In this document: positions 45,491 through 57,468 of the stretch, one piece after another
Layout: every line of letters starts with the position of its first letter
Numbering within the stretch: the first letter of the stretch is position 1
From: Macrolepiota albuminosa
Taxonomy: Eukaryota; Basidiomycota; Agaricomycetes; Agaricales; Agaricaceae
Assembly (NCBI GenBank): GCA_027475525.1
Contig: JAMWFC010000012.1
Coordinates: 157,831 to 221,830 of the forward strand
DNA length: 64,000 bases
Direction: 5' to 3'
Position numbers and translations under genes: made by a program
Notes under the pieces: generated by a model
What the model saw: the letters and a program-made list of their open reading frames with translations, nothing else
Database searches by the model: none
Told to the model about the DNA's origin: nothing

Positions 45491-46858
45491 ATGGAGATCT
45501 ACCTTGAAAACGCATTGTATATTCCCAACTCAACAGTACGCCTCATATCCATCTCGGCCCTAGCAATAGGGATGCGTGCAACAATTACGTTCAGTTGGAC
45601 TGGCGTTACCATACTTGACGAAAGCAGTGGCACCCTCCTAGCTGCTGGCCCCCTCATTCCAGGACAACGATTGTACACACTAGAGCTACAGTCAGCATTC
45701 AACGAACACGCTCTAACTGCCATGCCAAACCCCATCTACCTTGACACCTGGCACTGGCGCCTTGGACATGCCAACTACCAGGTTGTAGCCACCATGGCCC
45801 ATGCAGGCTTGCTCCCAGGTACGCCTTCTGCCTCCCTCCTGGCGCAACCTAAATGTGACGTCTGCATTCTTGGTAAACAGATGAAAACACTGGTTTGCAA
45901 GGTACGGAAGGAAGGGCGTAGAGCGGTTGAGCGGCTACAAATAGTATGGATAGACTTAGCTGGGCCAATGAGTGTACAGTCTCGTACCGGGAACAAATAT
46001 ACAATGGACATTGTTGACGATTTCATGAATATGCCATGGGCGATTCCACTTAAATCCAAATCGGACGCGTTTCCGGCGCTTCAAGCTTGGGAGAAGGAAC
46101 AAGAACTCGAAACAGGCAGGAAAGTGGGAATTTATCAGACAGGCCATGACAGTGAACTTAAGAGCCATCAGATGGAGGCGTGGGTCGCATCAACTGAAAC
46201 GCGACGAGAATACGCTGTGCCATATACATCGCAACACATGGGCCACGTTGAACGTCTGCACAGAACTCTGCAAGGCAAAGCCAGGACCATGCGACTCACC
46301 GCGAAATGTCCAGACTCACTATGGGACGAGTTCTATATAACAGCTGCACACCTGCATGCAAAGACAGCAACCAAATCGCTAAAAGGAAAGACACCCTTTG
46401 AACTCTGGTACAACCACACCCCGAGTTACTCGTACATGCGTGAAATAGGCTGCTGGGCCTTTGTCCTTATTCAGAACCAATATAACCCGAAGATTAATGC
46501 ACGGGGAATCGAATGTATACTCATTGGGTATGCACAAAACTCTAAAGCGTATAGATGCTATGATCCCAAGACCAACAAGATCTACGAGTCTTATCACGTA
46601 CGGTTCCTCAAACGTCACAATGAGCGGCACGACCCTGCAGTAGCCCCCACATCAATCGCAGCGCCAACACCCACAGATACCACGCCCACAATCACAACCA
46701 AACCAACGTCAATCGCTGACATCAAGGAGGTATCAATGAATGCCCCTTTCATTACCGACAATGATGACACACCTATTTCCCCTCCTCCACCTAATCCGGC
46801 TCCGGACAACTTACAGGTCCAGCCAGTGGACATGCCAGAGCAAACTCTTCCTCGTTGA
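45491..46858 (+). CDS. Copia integrase
   Basis: 455 open residues in the gag frame. The GAG-pre-integrase zinc domain (WHWRLGHANYQVV, then CDVCILGK) is followed by the catalytic core with Asp in VWIDLAGPM, Asp in QTGHDSELKSHQM and Glu in HMGHVERLHRTL, and then the Copia-specific segment GCWAFVLIQNQYNPKINARG. All three catalytic residues are present. It ends at TGA 46856 before RT. Confidence 0.9.
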   Translation: MEIYLENALYIPNSTVRLISISALAIGMRATITFSWTGVTILDESSGTLLAAGPLIPGQRLYTLELQSAFNEHALTAMPNPIYLDTWHWRLGHANYQVVATMAHAGLLPGTPSASLLAQPKCDVCILGKQMKTLVCKVRKEGRRAVERLQIVWIDLAGPMSVQSRTGNKYTMDIVDDFMNMPWAIPLKSKSDAFPALQAWEKEQELETGRKVGIYQTGHDSELKSHQMEAWVASTETRREYAVPYTSQHMGHVERLHRTLQGKARTMRLTAKCPDSLWDEFYITAAHLHAKTATKSLKGKTPFELWYNHTPSYSYMREIGCWAFVLIQNQYNPKINARGIECILIGYAQNSKAYRCYDPKTNKIYESYHVRFLKRHNERHDPAVAPTSIAAPTPTDTTPTITTKPTSIADIKEVSMNAPFITDNDDTPISPPPPNPAPDNLQVQPVDMPEQTLPR

Positions 46859-48797
46859 TCTACACGTATTTGTGTCCCTACTGTCTGGGCCAGTCCTGAT
46901 AATCTGCCCGTTACTCGCACTGAACAGGCAGTTCAAGAGTCCAAGAATGCCGGTGACCACATACGTGCAGCACGAGCTGAGAGAGCTGTAAACCGCAATG
47001 ACCTACCCTCAGATGGCGCTAGGCAAGGAGGAGATGAGGGAGGAGACGATCCTCACCATAGGGGTGACAATGATCTACCAGACCTGGCCAACATAGCTTC
47101 AATAGAAGAAATCGAACACCTGCTAGCCATTGCCGAGTCTCTAGATAATCTGATATCCATCAACCTCAACAACGAGCCACGTACCTGGAAAGAAGCTATG
47201 GCTTCACCTTACTCGAAGGAATGGGAAGCCGGATACAAGGAAGAGCTCAAGTCCCTAAAGGAGATGGGCGTATACAAACTCATACCTCGAGACCAGGTAC
47301 CCGCAGGTCAAAGGATTCGAAAAGGACGACCGGTGTTCAAAATTAAACGTGACAAAACTGGCAAAGCTGTCAGGTTCAAGGTCAGGCTAGTCTTCAAAGG
47401 GTACAAGCAAGTTTACGGTCACGACTACACCCGGACAACGTCACCAACAGCACGCATGGAATCATGGCGAATACTCTTGCACTTAGCTGCAGCTCAAGGC
47501 TGGGATGCCACACAAATTGACATAAAAACTGCTTTTCTCTACGGTCTACTCCCGGACGATGAAGTACAATACATGATGCAGCTGGAAGGATTTGAAGAAC
47601 CGGGTAAAGAAAGCTGGGTCTGGTGTCTGCTACGTGGTCTTTACGGCATGAAACAAGCTGGGCGCATATAGAACCACACCCTGAATAGCAACATGATCTC
47701 ATGGGGATTCACTTGCCTCTCATGTGAATCGTGCATGTACTATTGTAAGACTGACACCGGTACTGTAATTGCAGCAGTTCATGTCGACAACTTTCTGTGC
47801 ATCACGAGCAGCAAAGTTGAAAATGAACAGTTCAAGAACCAGCTGCAATCTGCATGGATGATATCCTTCCAAAGTTTGTGGTTGGCATCACAATTGAATG
47901 GGACCGTACCAACAACATTGTAAAATTATCGCAGTCAGCCCTTATCGACAAGATAATCTCGCAATTCAGACAGTCCAACGCCACGCCACTCTCCCTCCCC
48001 ATGGAGCCTGGACTTAAGCTTTGAAGAGTCAACAGATCATCCCTCACCAAAGACAAACTAGATGCCATTGCGAAACCCCGTACAGATCTCTCGTTTGGTG
48101 CCTCCTCTATGTCGCCATCTCAACTAGACCAGACATCGCCTATGCCGTACAACAGCTGACCCAATATGTCGACTCCTTCACCACGGTCCACTGGAAAGCG
48201 GCCATCCGACTTGTCCGATACCTCAAAGGGACTTGTGACCTCAAACTTATCCTCGGCGGGACAGGAGCACCCGTTAACCTCACTGGATTCACAGACTCGG
48301 ACTGGGCGAACTGCCTAGACACAAGACGCAGCATCGGCGGGTACGCATGGAGCCTAGGATTGGGTGTGGTTTTGTGGGCCGCACGCAAACAGAAGTCCGT
48401 CGCCGCATCATCTTGCAAAGCCAAATACATGGCGGCATTTGAGAGTGCGCAAGAATGCATATGGTTGCGCGCTCTGCTAAAAGGTATTGACTATGATGTC
48501 ACTGCTGTGCCCACACCGATCTTATGCGACAACAACGCCGCCATCAATCTCTCAGAAGACCCCACCCTCCACGCTCGAGTGAAACATGTCGACATCAAGT
48601 ACCATTTCCTCTGCGAACGGGTACAGGCAGGCGAGATCTGCATACGGTATGTCAACACAAAGTTTAATGTTGCGGACATTTTCACAAAAGCCCTCGCCGC
48701 CCCTCTCTTTACATGCCTACACGGGCTGCTCGGCCTCCGGAATGACAACCATGATTCATGCGAGGAGGAGACAACGCATGCCGACAATTCCCGGTAA
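46859..48797 (+). pseudogene. Copia reverse transcriptase and RNase H, broken
   Basis: RVT_2-type RT: EPRTWKEAMASPYSKEW, VFKGYKQVYGHDYTRT, IDIKTAFLYGLL and LRGLYGMKQAG. The active-site box reads AAVHVDNFL, with Asn in place of the second Asp. A TAG at 47669 and a frameshift before 48021 break the frame. RNase H follows with GFTDSDWANCLDTRRS, CDNNAAINLSEDP and a final NTKFNVADIFTKAL. The changed second Asp alone should abolish activity. Confidence 0.9.
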
Positions 48798-48804
48798 GGA
48801 GGAG
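48793..48804 (+). other. Polypurine tract of Copia element
   Basis: GGTAAGGAGGAG immediately before the 3' LTR. Confidence 0.7.
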
Positions 48805-49176
48805 TGTTGGCATGTTATCGGCACCGGTCATCATCGACGTCATTGTCTGACACTGGCCACCCCTTCACCTTATCACGTCGCCACTGCACCCCCTTAAACT
48901 TATCACATATGGCCCTGACCGAAAGGCAGCCATTGTACCATTGTCTTGCATTACATATATAAATCAGATACATAGACACGAACCCTCAGTCAATTGTCAT
49001 TGAACTGAGGGTGAGTCGATCCACAGCGTACTACCAAACTACGATACTAATGTAATCTACCTGGATAGGAATTAACACATACAAACTCACCAGGTAGCTA
49101 CAAATATAGTCAATTGTCATTGAACTGAGGGAATTAACACATATGAACTCACCAGGTTACTTGTGAGGTTCTAACA
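48805..49176 (+). repeat. 3' LTR of Copia element
   Basis: 372 bp. Retains more CpG than the 5' LTR at several of the differing sites. Confidence 0.95.
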
Positions 49177-49181
49177 TTATT

Positions 49182-49470
49182 CTTTCAACTCTATTTATTA
49201 GTACTACTTTCAGCCTTTGAGGTGCTCTGGTTCTTTAGCTATTATTCAGACAAGTGTGGCCCTTTCAACACTGCCCCCAGACAGCTTATATAAGCCAGAG
49301 TTTTCTTGGCTTGCTTATGTAATCTCATATTTAGGCAATTTTTGAGTTTTTACTGGTTTGCTATCCTGTACAGTTGTTTTCCATGCTTCTGAGGCTCTAG
49401 AAGTGTCAGTCCTGGAATAAAAAATTCCTAGCCTTGTTCTCTTTGGATCTCTCTCTGCCAGGTTAGTGTT
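49182..49470 (+). repeat. LTR-D, right part
   Basis: Continues the copy started at 43379: GCCTTTGAGGTGCTCTGGTT, then CTTTGGATCT. After about 49470 it no longer matches the other LTR-D copies, so the 3' border is unclear. Confidence 0.7.
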
Positions 49471-50399
49471 CCTTATAGTGTGTTACCTCTCAATTGAGTA
49501 GCATTTTCAATATATTTGTTTAGTCAGCTTCTGCAGTAGCATACTTATAAATGTCTACAGTTATAGAAAACCTTATTCAAAACTCATCCTTATCATGGTT
49601 TACAAACTAGCTTCAAAATTTGTTTCTGATTTATTTAATTCAAGAATTTCCTTTTCTTTGACTTCTATTTTGCTACTACTTGAGTCTCAACAGTTGACAC
49701 TCAATCTCCTCAGTGGAGGCAGAGCATCTCTATTTGGAAGGCCAAATGAAAAACCATTATTTGAGAGATTATACACACCATGTCTCTGCTCAAAAAAGGT
49801 TGCATTTATGCATTCAATATATAAACTATTTATACACTGTGAAACATACCATTTGTAAAGCATGGAAAACATTTACATCAAAACATTACTCCTTTTCAGT
49901 TTGACAGTTTCTGAACTATTGCCTCATGTGACCTGTTCTCATCCCAACATCACTACACTCCCTATTTCTAAATTAGTTCTCTGTGACTTTGCAGCATCCT
50001 TCACAGAAAAAGTTGCAGAAGACATGGTGGCAGCTAAATGCAGAGCAATACAAGCATGGCATATACAAAATGGTTTTCTATATCTGGGAGATGTTTGATT
50101 GAAGTATGTCATCAAAGGTGTTAAAAATAAAAGACCTCCTTCCTCTATCAAACCTCTACAACCTCCTGTAACACTCACCATGTTGGCTACTCTTGAGTCT
50201 CAAATGGTCTGAACCTCACCATTGGACATCTGCATTTACTTGTGTGCTGTGACACATTTCTAGACACAAATTAGATTGGGTGAATTCATGCCAAATGTGA
50301 GCAAGGTTTGGATCTATTTTTTCTCTAAATAGTCCAATTTAAGACCTCCAACTTCTGTCTTTTTGATTCTCAAGTTTTAGACCTCCCAAATACAAAGAT
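49471..50399. other. AT-rich region without a recognised gene
   Basis: Short frames only (for example 49862-50098, 78 codons), none recognisable. It lies between two LTR-D copies and could be a short non-autonomous interior, but I see neither primer site nor PPT. Confidence 0.35.
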
Positions 50400-50881
50400 T
50401 GTCAGGGGACTCCTCATTTCTTCCTTCTTTCACTCTTTATTTCTTCATTCTCCCTTTATTCTTTTCCTTATTTCTGCTGTCATTCTTTATCTTACTGTTT
50501 CTATTCTTCCAACACTATCTATTAGTACTATTTTTAGCCCTTGAAGTGCTCTGGTTCTTTAGCTATCATTCAGACAAGTGTGGGCCCTTTAGTACTGCAT
50601 ACAGACTACTTACATAAGCTGGAGTTTGCCTGCCTTGTTTGTGCACTTGTTTGTTTAGACAATTTTTGAGTTTTTAAGGTTCTGTTGTTTTGTACAGTTG
50701 TTTCCCATGCTTCAGAGGCCCCAGAAGTTCCAACCTGGCATAGAAAATTCCTAGACTTGTTGGATCTCCCTCTGCCAAGTGAGTAGTTATTATGATATTG
50801 TCAGTATATACTCTAATACACTTTGGATCTCCCTCTGCCAGCTGTGTGACTGAGCCACAGCCTCCAGAGGTTGCCCTTACA
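50400..50881 (+). repeat. LTR-D copy
   Basis: 482 bp, TGTCAGGGGAC...CCCTTACA, with the same end points as the copy at 34731. No matching target duplication (AAGAT and CTTAC). Confidence 0.85.
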
Positions 50882-51639
50882 CTTACATCTGGAACAATAC
50901 CTGATGCTCATGCAGTGCATATATATCAGATTAGCTGTTTACATAGAACTAGTTACAATATATAATACAGTTTTTCCTTATGAATAAAACTGAACAAAGG
51001 CCTGAAACAACTCCAATCAAATGAGATCAAAATTGGTTTTTGATTTAATCAATGTTCTTAACAGCAATCAGCAGGAATCACTAATACTTGCTAGCTATAG
51101 TCAACAGTACAATGTACAATATCTAGGCATCATTGAAAATACACATGTATCATACTACTTTTTAACTGAATTTAATTGATGTCTACATTTTTTGCCTGAA
51201 AGACTCTAAGTTCTCCTTGCCTCCAACCATTGTTGACATGATGCATGCTCCTTGCAGTGAATCTTGTTGCTGGTTCTGTGAATGCCCGTGTTACTGCAAA
51301 CAGAAAAAAGAGGTTCCAAAGATGTTGTTAGTCTTGCTTTTGGCTCAAGTACAAGGAAAAACTTGTTTTTTCTGGCAGAACTCTTCCTGGGCCCCCACAA
51401 AATTAAAAATGTGCAGTCATATTTTTATGTCAGACTTCATCCAATGGCTGCTATCAATTGCCATAGTGGTCTTTTCATTTGGAATACTAACATCAGAATA
51501 CTTTATAAATTAAAGCTCTATATTGACTATATATGTACAGCATCATGCAGATCAGATACATATAACATAGCAATCTATACATGGACTTTCACATTTAACT
51601 GGTGAGGTTATATGAGTGTGCCCAGGCATCACATACTCA
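50882..51639. other. AT-rich region without a recognised gene
   Basis: No coding frame I can support and no clear repeat. Confidence 0.4.
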
Positions 51640-51967
51640 CAAAAAGCTGACCTCTGAAGGCTATGGCTTAGTCACACAGCTGACAGAGAGAGATCCAAAG
51701 TATATTACAGTATGTACCAATAATGTCACAATAACTTCTCACCTGGCAGAGAAAAATCCAAAAAAAACAAGTCTAGGGATTTTTTATTCCAGGACTGACA
51801 CTTCTAGAGCCTCAGAAGCATGGAAAACAAAAATCCAAAAAAAACAAGTCTAGGGATTTTTTATTCCAGGACTGACACTTCTAGAGCCTCAGAAGCATGG
51901 AAAACAACTGTACAGGACAACAAACCAGTAAAAACTCCAAAATTGCCTAAATATGAGATTATATAAG
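51640..51967 (-). repeat. Truncated LTR-D, minus strand
   Basis: Matches the reverse complement of LTR-D (GAAGCATGGAAAACAACTGT, then AAAATTGCCTAAATATGAG) and is cut at 51967 by element C. Confidence 0.75.
51752..51905. repeat. 77-bp tandem duplication in LTR-D
   Basis: Two exact copies. Confidence 0.96.
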
Positions 51968-52149
51968 TGTAACATATTATTGTCTAGTTAATTAATTAAT
52001 ATTAATTAATTATTATTACTGTACATACATGCTGGCTGCCTTACATAAGGTAGCCAATTTTACTGTCATACGTCGTAGTACTAGAATCGAATTATCGATC
52101 TGGTTCTGTAGTGTGACTGTAAGGCTAAACCATACTTGACTTTGTTTCA
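51968..52149 (+). repeat. 5' LTR of C
   Basis: 182 bp, very AT-rich 5' part, with an imperfect palindrome GGCTGCC...GGTAGCC near 52030. Confidence 0.95.
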
Positions 52150-52156
52150 CTTTTTT

Positions 52157-52171
52157 GAACCTTTCAGGTTC
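52157..52171 (+). other. Hairpin at the expected primer-binding position of C
   Basis: GAACCT-TTC-AGGTTC, a perfect 6-bp stem starting 8 bases inside the LTR border. There is no TGG-type tRNA site at the border. B has a weaker hairpin of the form AATCC...GGATC in the same place. Confidence 0.45.
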
Positions 52172-52291
52172 AATTCGGATACTACGAACGAGGACTGCAA
52201 GTCTAGACTGATAGCCTAGACTGTGATTGCATCAAACAGTGCATTAACTTCTTTGACGCACGCTTCCGGATCATAGACAACGCCTGATTGG

Positions 52292-55200
52292 ATGGAGACC
52301 AATCAATCTGCTGAACCCACATGCAATGGTGAGACCATCGACCAGTCATTGGCGTATCCTCAATCTGCGGTGACTGACCCAGGTCGTCCCGGGTCAGATT
52401 ATACAGAGGCCAAGCCTTCTTGGCAGCCTCAGGGGATGCCAGGAGAGACGCAATGGAGTGAAGTGTGGCCGACAGCTGCGCCAAGCGGTGCAGCGAGACC
52501 AGGGGCAGCTGTGGAAGACCTGGAACAGCGACCCAGCAGGGAACATGAATTTCCCGTGCAGACTGGGAGGTCTGGGCGACAGTTCCAGAGCAGGAGTAGT
52601 GCTCAGGGACCAACTGAAGGTCGCAGACCTTCGTCGTACTTCCTGGGGAAGATGCCAAGACCTGAGGCGGGCAGTTGGAGAGTGCCAACTGAGTCCACCC
52701 CACTGATGCAACGTCAGCAGGGAGTTGGAGTGCCGCAGGAAACGACAATTCCCAAGCAAAGAACACCGGCAGTACATTGGGAAGACGGAACGTCCGATGA
52801 CGAGGAGAGTGGACGGAGTGAGTCCACCCTTCAGGTTCAGTGTGCTATGCTATGGAAGAGATACCCTAGCATTACGAAGGATACTATGCATGCTCGACTG
52901 GGACTGTATGTACTGAAGCACATATGGTTGATACAGGCTAGAGGTGATAATGTACCTCAAGCAAATACTGTTGAATACATTACGTTGTATGTCCAGATTC
53001 TTGAGCTGGAAGCCCAAGCATATATGTACCGTAAGGCTAATCGAGGATCAGCTGTCTCAACCCCAGAGGGGGCAAACTTGATTCCAAATATACCTTCGGT
53101 GGCAAAGCCAGAGTTGTCTCCCCACCTGGAAGAGGCGATGAGCAATATATATGCTCCCCAGCAAGCAGGAGAGTCTGACAAGCAGTTCGCAGCAAGGTTC
53201 GCTGCAGCACAAAGACAAAATGTATTCAGAGGTCAACGAAGGAGACCTCTGTCAACGGCTGATTCGGTGTCTACCATACCGGTGGTAGATAGTACCCTAC
53301 CTGAAGCAGGGGAGCCAAGGCATCCTCACACAAAACAGGAGTCAGTGGAGAATATTCTGCTGATGAATCAGGTGCCACTGGCTGACAAGTTTGCGGAGAG
53401 GGTAGCATATCAGCGCATGCAGAACCAAGACTTGAAGCGACAGGGACACTCCTGGATAGATGACCAGGGGATTGTATTCGATGGGATAACGCCCATTGAC
53501 GAGATGAGAAGGCAATATGTCCAACGGACACGTCAGTCTGACACTAGGAGGGGGGACCCGCCCATGGCGGATCCGAGCCAAGTCCCTGAAAGACAGGTGA
53601 CTGAAGGGCTAGGGGGACAGGAGAGCCCACTGCATTGGAATGATGCGGGGAAAGTGCATTATACAGGTCACCGACCAGTACGTGCATTTTCTGTAGTACC
53701 TCCAGCAGAAGGTAGGAATAAAATGCCTGGGATAACTGAGGCGACAAAGGTGTATACTGAGAATATGCACCAACGCCTCAGTAGCATAATTGACGATGCA
53801 GTAGGCATAGCATTGCGCCTCCCTGAAGGCATCAAGCCGTGTAAGGCGGAATCAAAGCACATCCAACCATACAGAGGGGAGTCCAAGTTTAGTGACTTGG
53901 AAAACTGGACGATGGATGTGTGTAACCATCTGGCAGCATGCCAGTATGGGGGGGATCGTCTGGATTGAGAACGTGTATTCGTTCTCCTGGAGTTCCTAGA
54001 CGGACCGGCCAAGGCCTGGTTTTGACATCATGTCTTGCACTATAATTGTGCACGACAGCAATGGACGTTCAAGGATGTAATCCTTGAATTGTATAACTGG
54101 TTCGTAAGTGCATCTACCATGCAGGATGCTCGGGAGGCGTTCATTGCAACGTCTTACACCGAACGATTGGGTGTTCAAGGTTTCTATGACACCTTGATAG
54201 ACCACGCACAGAATATGTCTATTTACCCAGACAACTGGGTAATGATTGATACCTTCCTGCGTGGGATACCCGATGCAATGAGAGAGTCTCTCATTCTATT
54301 TACCCAGACAACTGGGTAATGATTGATACCTTCCTGCGTGGGATACCCGATGCAATGAGAGAGTCTCTCATTTGTGATGACGGGCTAGCACCCGAAGTGA
54401 ATACTGTTGAGAAGTTCGTAGCGCATGTGTTGCGCTACGAGCAAGCCCACAAAATTGCACGCCACTTTGGGCTACATAGCTCAAAGGTTCGTTCAGCCAA
54501 CAGGGCCGAGCCTCGGAAGGTAGGCACCTTCTGGGCCCGTCAAAAAGAAATGGTGGGCAATACGAACCCGCAGTTCGTGATAAGAGCAGCACCTCGGCAG
54601 GAACAACGCTTCCATAGCGACCGGCCTGGGGACTGTAGGGATGCACCAGTGCAGGATGCTCAGAAGGGTCCACGCCAAGAGGGTGCTCAGCCGCACCAGA
54701 CTGCTGGTGAGGCTAAAGTGCCGACACCAACTGGGCCACCGAAGTTTGAAGCAGCTCGCCCTTTTGGGGCGAATAAATGCTTCAAATGTGGCCAGCCTGG
54801 GCATTTTGCGAATGTATGTCCAGTGGGTGGTGGACGGCCTATGGGTAAGCCACGTGCATATGTACGGGCGGCCCACACTGCTATCCCTGATACTGAAGGG
54901 ATAGACTCGGGAAATGAACCTGATGTGGACGACGATGAGGTGGATAACCTCAGTTCTGAGGCACTAGAGGATGAAAACGCCTCTGTAGTAGGAGAGTTGT
55001 TGGATGATGAATACATTGAAGTTGACGTATACGACAACGACTATTACGCCCGGGAGTCAGACTCAGAGTTCATGGGAGCTCTGACGGACTACCCGGCCAG
55101 TGCATTAGACCAACCAGTTGGAGCTGCCAACATGAAGGTGTATAAGGTGCACCTTCGCAAGGCTCCGGAGAAGCTGGTATGGCCAGTGTTGAAGCGCGAA

Positions 55201-55661
55201 GACAAAGAGTGTCTGGCGTCGTACGTTGAAGTGAATGGCCACAAGGCGTGGACATTGTGGGATTCAGGTAGTACGACTACTGGGGTGACACCTCAGTTTT
55301 GCCAAGTGCATGATATTTCTGTGAGTGAATTTTGTGGGATTCAGGTAGTACGACTACTGGGGTGACACCTCAGTTTTGCCAAGTGCATGATATTTCTGTG
55401 AGTGAATTGAAGGAGCCACTACTCCTTCAATTGGGTACTGTGGGCAGCCGAGCTGCGGTACAGTTTGGCATGCAGGCGAATATTGCCTGTGCAAAATCAA
55501 GGACGAAAGAGTACCTTGACGTGGCGAATTTTGATTGTTACGACATGATTATAGGCACACCGTATATGAAAAAGCACAACGCTCTGCTGGACTTTATCGT
55601 CAGGCTAGTGATGACGAGATCTTGCCACCGAGTGAGATATTCTTCGATGGACTGTCAGTGA
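52292..55661 (+). CDS. gag: Gag and aspartic protease (C)
   Basis: One frame after removing the duplications at 54218 and 55255. A disordered N-terminus is followed by a capsid-like region (KFSDLENWTMDVCNHLAA, LGVQGFYDTLIDHAQNM), the zinc knuckle CFKCGQPGHFANVC at about 54780, an acidic linker and the protease with active site WTLWDSGSTTTG at about 55250, then YDMIIGTPYMKKHN. TGA codons lie at 53966 and 54023; the second is Arg in B. Past LLDF (about 55595) the frame is lost compared with B, which suggests a small deletion. Confidence 0.87.
54218..54371. repeat. 77-bp tandem duplication in C gag
   Basis: Two exact copies. Removing one joins the two gag frames. Confidence 0.97.
55255..55408. 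repeat. 77-bp tandem duplication in C protease
   Basis: Two exact copies that repeat the protease active site. Removing one restores the frame. Confidence 0.97.
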
Positions 55662-57468
55662 CGTCACGGAGAAGCAAGAAGGAGGTGCCTGTGCGACTAC
55701 ACACGCCGGACGACAGCGAGCTGAGGATTACTGCCCTCAGAGAGAAGTATGGCCGTCCAGCCGTACAAGCAAAGCTGTCCGGGCACCCACACAAGGATGT
55801 GGACCAGAAGGGCAAAGGTAAAACCAGTGGTTTTACAAAGGAGGACATTCCAGACCTACGATTGCAGTGGCAGCAGGAATTTGCAGATATTCTGAACGGA
55901 ACCAAGGAGGAGTTACCTCCTTGGCGTGAGGTCAACCATGAAATCAACCTTATTGATGAGAATAAGGTGTATAAATATCATTTGCCGCGATGTCCAATGG
56001 CACTGCAGCAGCAGCTCCGAGACAAGACCAATCGGTACCTGAGAGCCCACTGGTGGGAGGCCCGACCGGCCTCCCAAGCGGCTCTGCTATTGTGCATTCC
56101 GAAGAAAGATGGTACATTGAGAACAGTGTTGGATGCTCGCCAACGCAACGACAACACCGTAAAGGACGTGACGCCACTCCCAGATCAGGAAGTGATTCGA
56201 GAGGATGTGGCAAGAGCAAAGTTCAGGTCAAAAATTGACCTGACGGATGCTTATGAGCAAGTGAGAATTCGCTTGTCTGATATCCCGCAAGAGCAAAGTT
56301 CAGGTCAAAAATTGACCTGACGGATGCTTATGAGCAAGTGAGAATTCGCTTGTCTGATATCCCAAAGACAGTGTTCTCGTCGATCACGGGAACATATGTG
56401 AGCAACATCATGCAGATAGGAGATTGTAATGCTCCTGCAACGTTTCAGAGGTTGATGACCTCCATCTTCCGGGATGTTATCGGGAGGTTCGTCCATATAT
56501 ATTTGGACGACATATTCATATACTCCGATTCAATCGAAGAACATGAAGAGCATCTTCATGTTATTTTCGAGCGACTGAGGTCTAATCTGCTGTACCTCAA
56601 GTGGAAGAAATGTGAACTATATGCCGAGACAGTAGACTGCCTTGGACACAAGATTGACAGTCAGGGTATTCACCCTGACCAGGACAAAATTGATTGCATA
56701 CGCAAATGGCGTGTGCCTCGTAACTATAACGATGTGCAACGATTCGTGGGACTAGTGAACTATATCGGCAACTGTCTGCCTGATATTACAGCATATACTG
56801 GACCCCTGATGTCCATCACGCAGAATGGAGCTCCATTTATATGGAGACCTATACACCAACGCTGTTTTGAGATGATCAAGAGGATCTGCTCAAAGACGCC
56901 AGTCATTCGTCCTATAGATCCCCGACGTGATGAGCTGATTTGGCTCATCTGTGATGCCTCAAAGACCGGAGTAGGTGCAATGTATGGCCAGGGGAGTTCC
57001 TGGCAGAATTGTCGGCCCGCAGGGTTCATGTTGAGGAAGTTCACCTCAGCCCAACAGAATTATGCGGTCCATGAACTTGAAACGCTGGCGATACTTGAGG
57101 CACTGCTTAAATGGGAAGACAAATTGATGGGATACAAGATCCACATCATTACAGACCATAAAGCGCTTGAGTTCTTCAAGACTCAAGCAACGTTGTCCCC
57201 CCGGCAACGCTGGTGGATTGATTATATGTCTTGCTACAACTTTGACATCACATATGTCAAAGGCGAACTGAACAAGGTAGCCGACTGTCTCTCGAGGTAT
57301 TTCGAGAGCGATAGAGTTGGTAAACACCATGATACGCATGATTATGTTGATGCGGATATTCATATCGACCCGCAGGGCAATGATCTTCCGTACCATTGCT
57401 ATAAAGAAGTGAAGGAGCATGTGGTCGAGTTCCGGGCTATGCAAGCAACCGAGTTGCGACGCAGTTGA
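55535..57468 (+). CDS. pol: Reverse transcriptase and RNase H (C)
   Basis: RT has LLCIPKKDGTLRTVLDARQ, KIDLTDAYEQVRI, IMQIGDCNAPATFQRLM and the catalytic YLDDIFIYSD near 56500. RNase H has LICDASKTGVGAM, ETLAILEALLKWED, IITDHKALEFF and LNKVADCLSRYFESD. The 77-bp duplication at 56210 splits it; removal gives one frame. All catalytic residues are intact. It ends at TGA 57466, with the same frame open beyond. Confidence 0.92.
56210..56363. repeat. 77-bp tandem duplication in C RT
   Basis: Two exact copies. It duplicates the KIDLTDAYEQVRI segment. Confidence 0.97.

Larger units (their letters stand above)
43486..49176 (+). mobile_element. Ty1/Copia element
   Basis: 5691 bp with 372-bp LTRs at 43486-43857 and 48805-49176 (TGTTGG...CTAACA), which differ at about 10 positions, all transitions. 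Target duplication TTATT at 43481-43485 and 49177-49181. Gag, protease, integrase, RT and RNase H are in Copia order and mostly in a single frame, with several stops, a mutated RT active site and one late frameshift. Inactive. No 77-bp duplication falls in this element. Confidence 0.95.

Noticed and set aside
49595..50098. Short frames between LTR-D copies as genes
   Set aside because: No start context, domain or conservation that I can see; composition is like the AT-rich surroundings.
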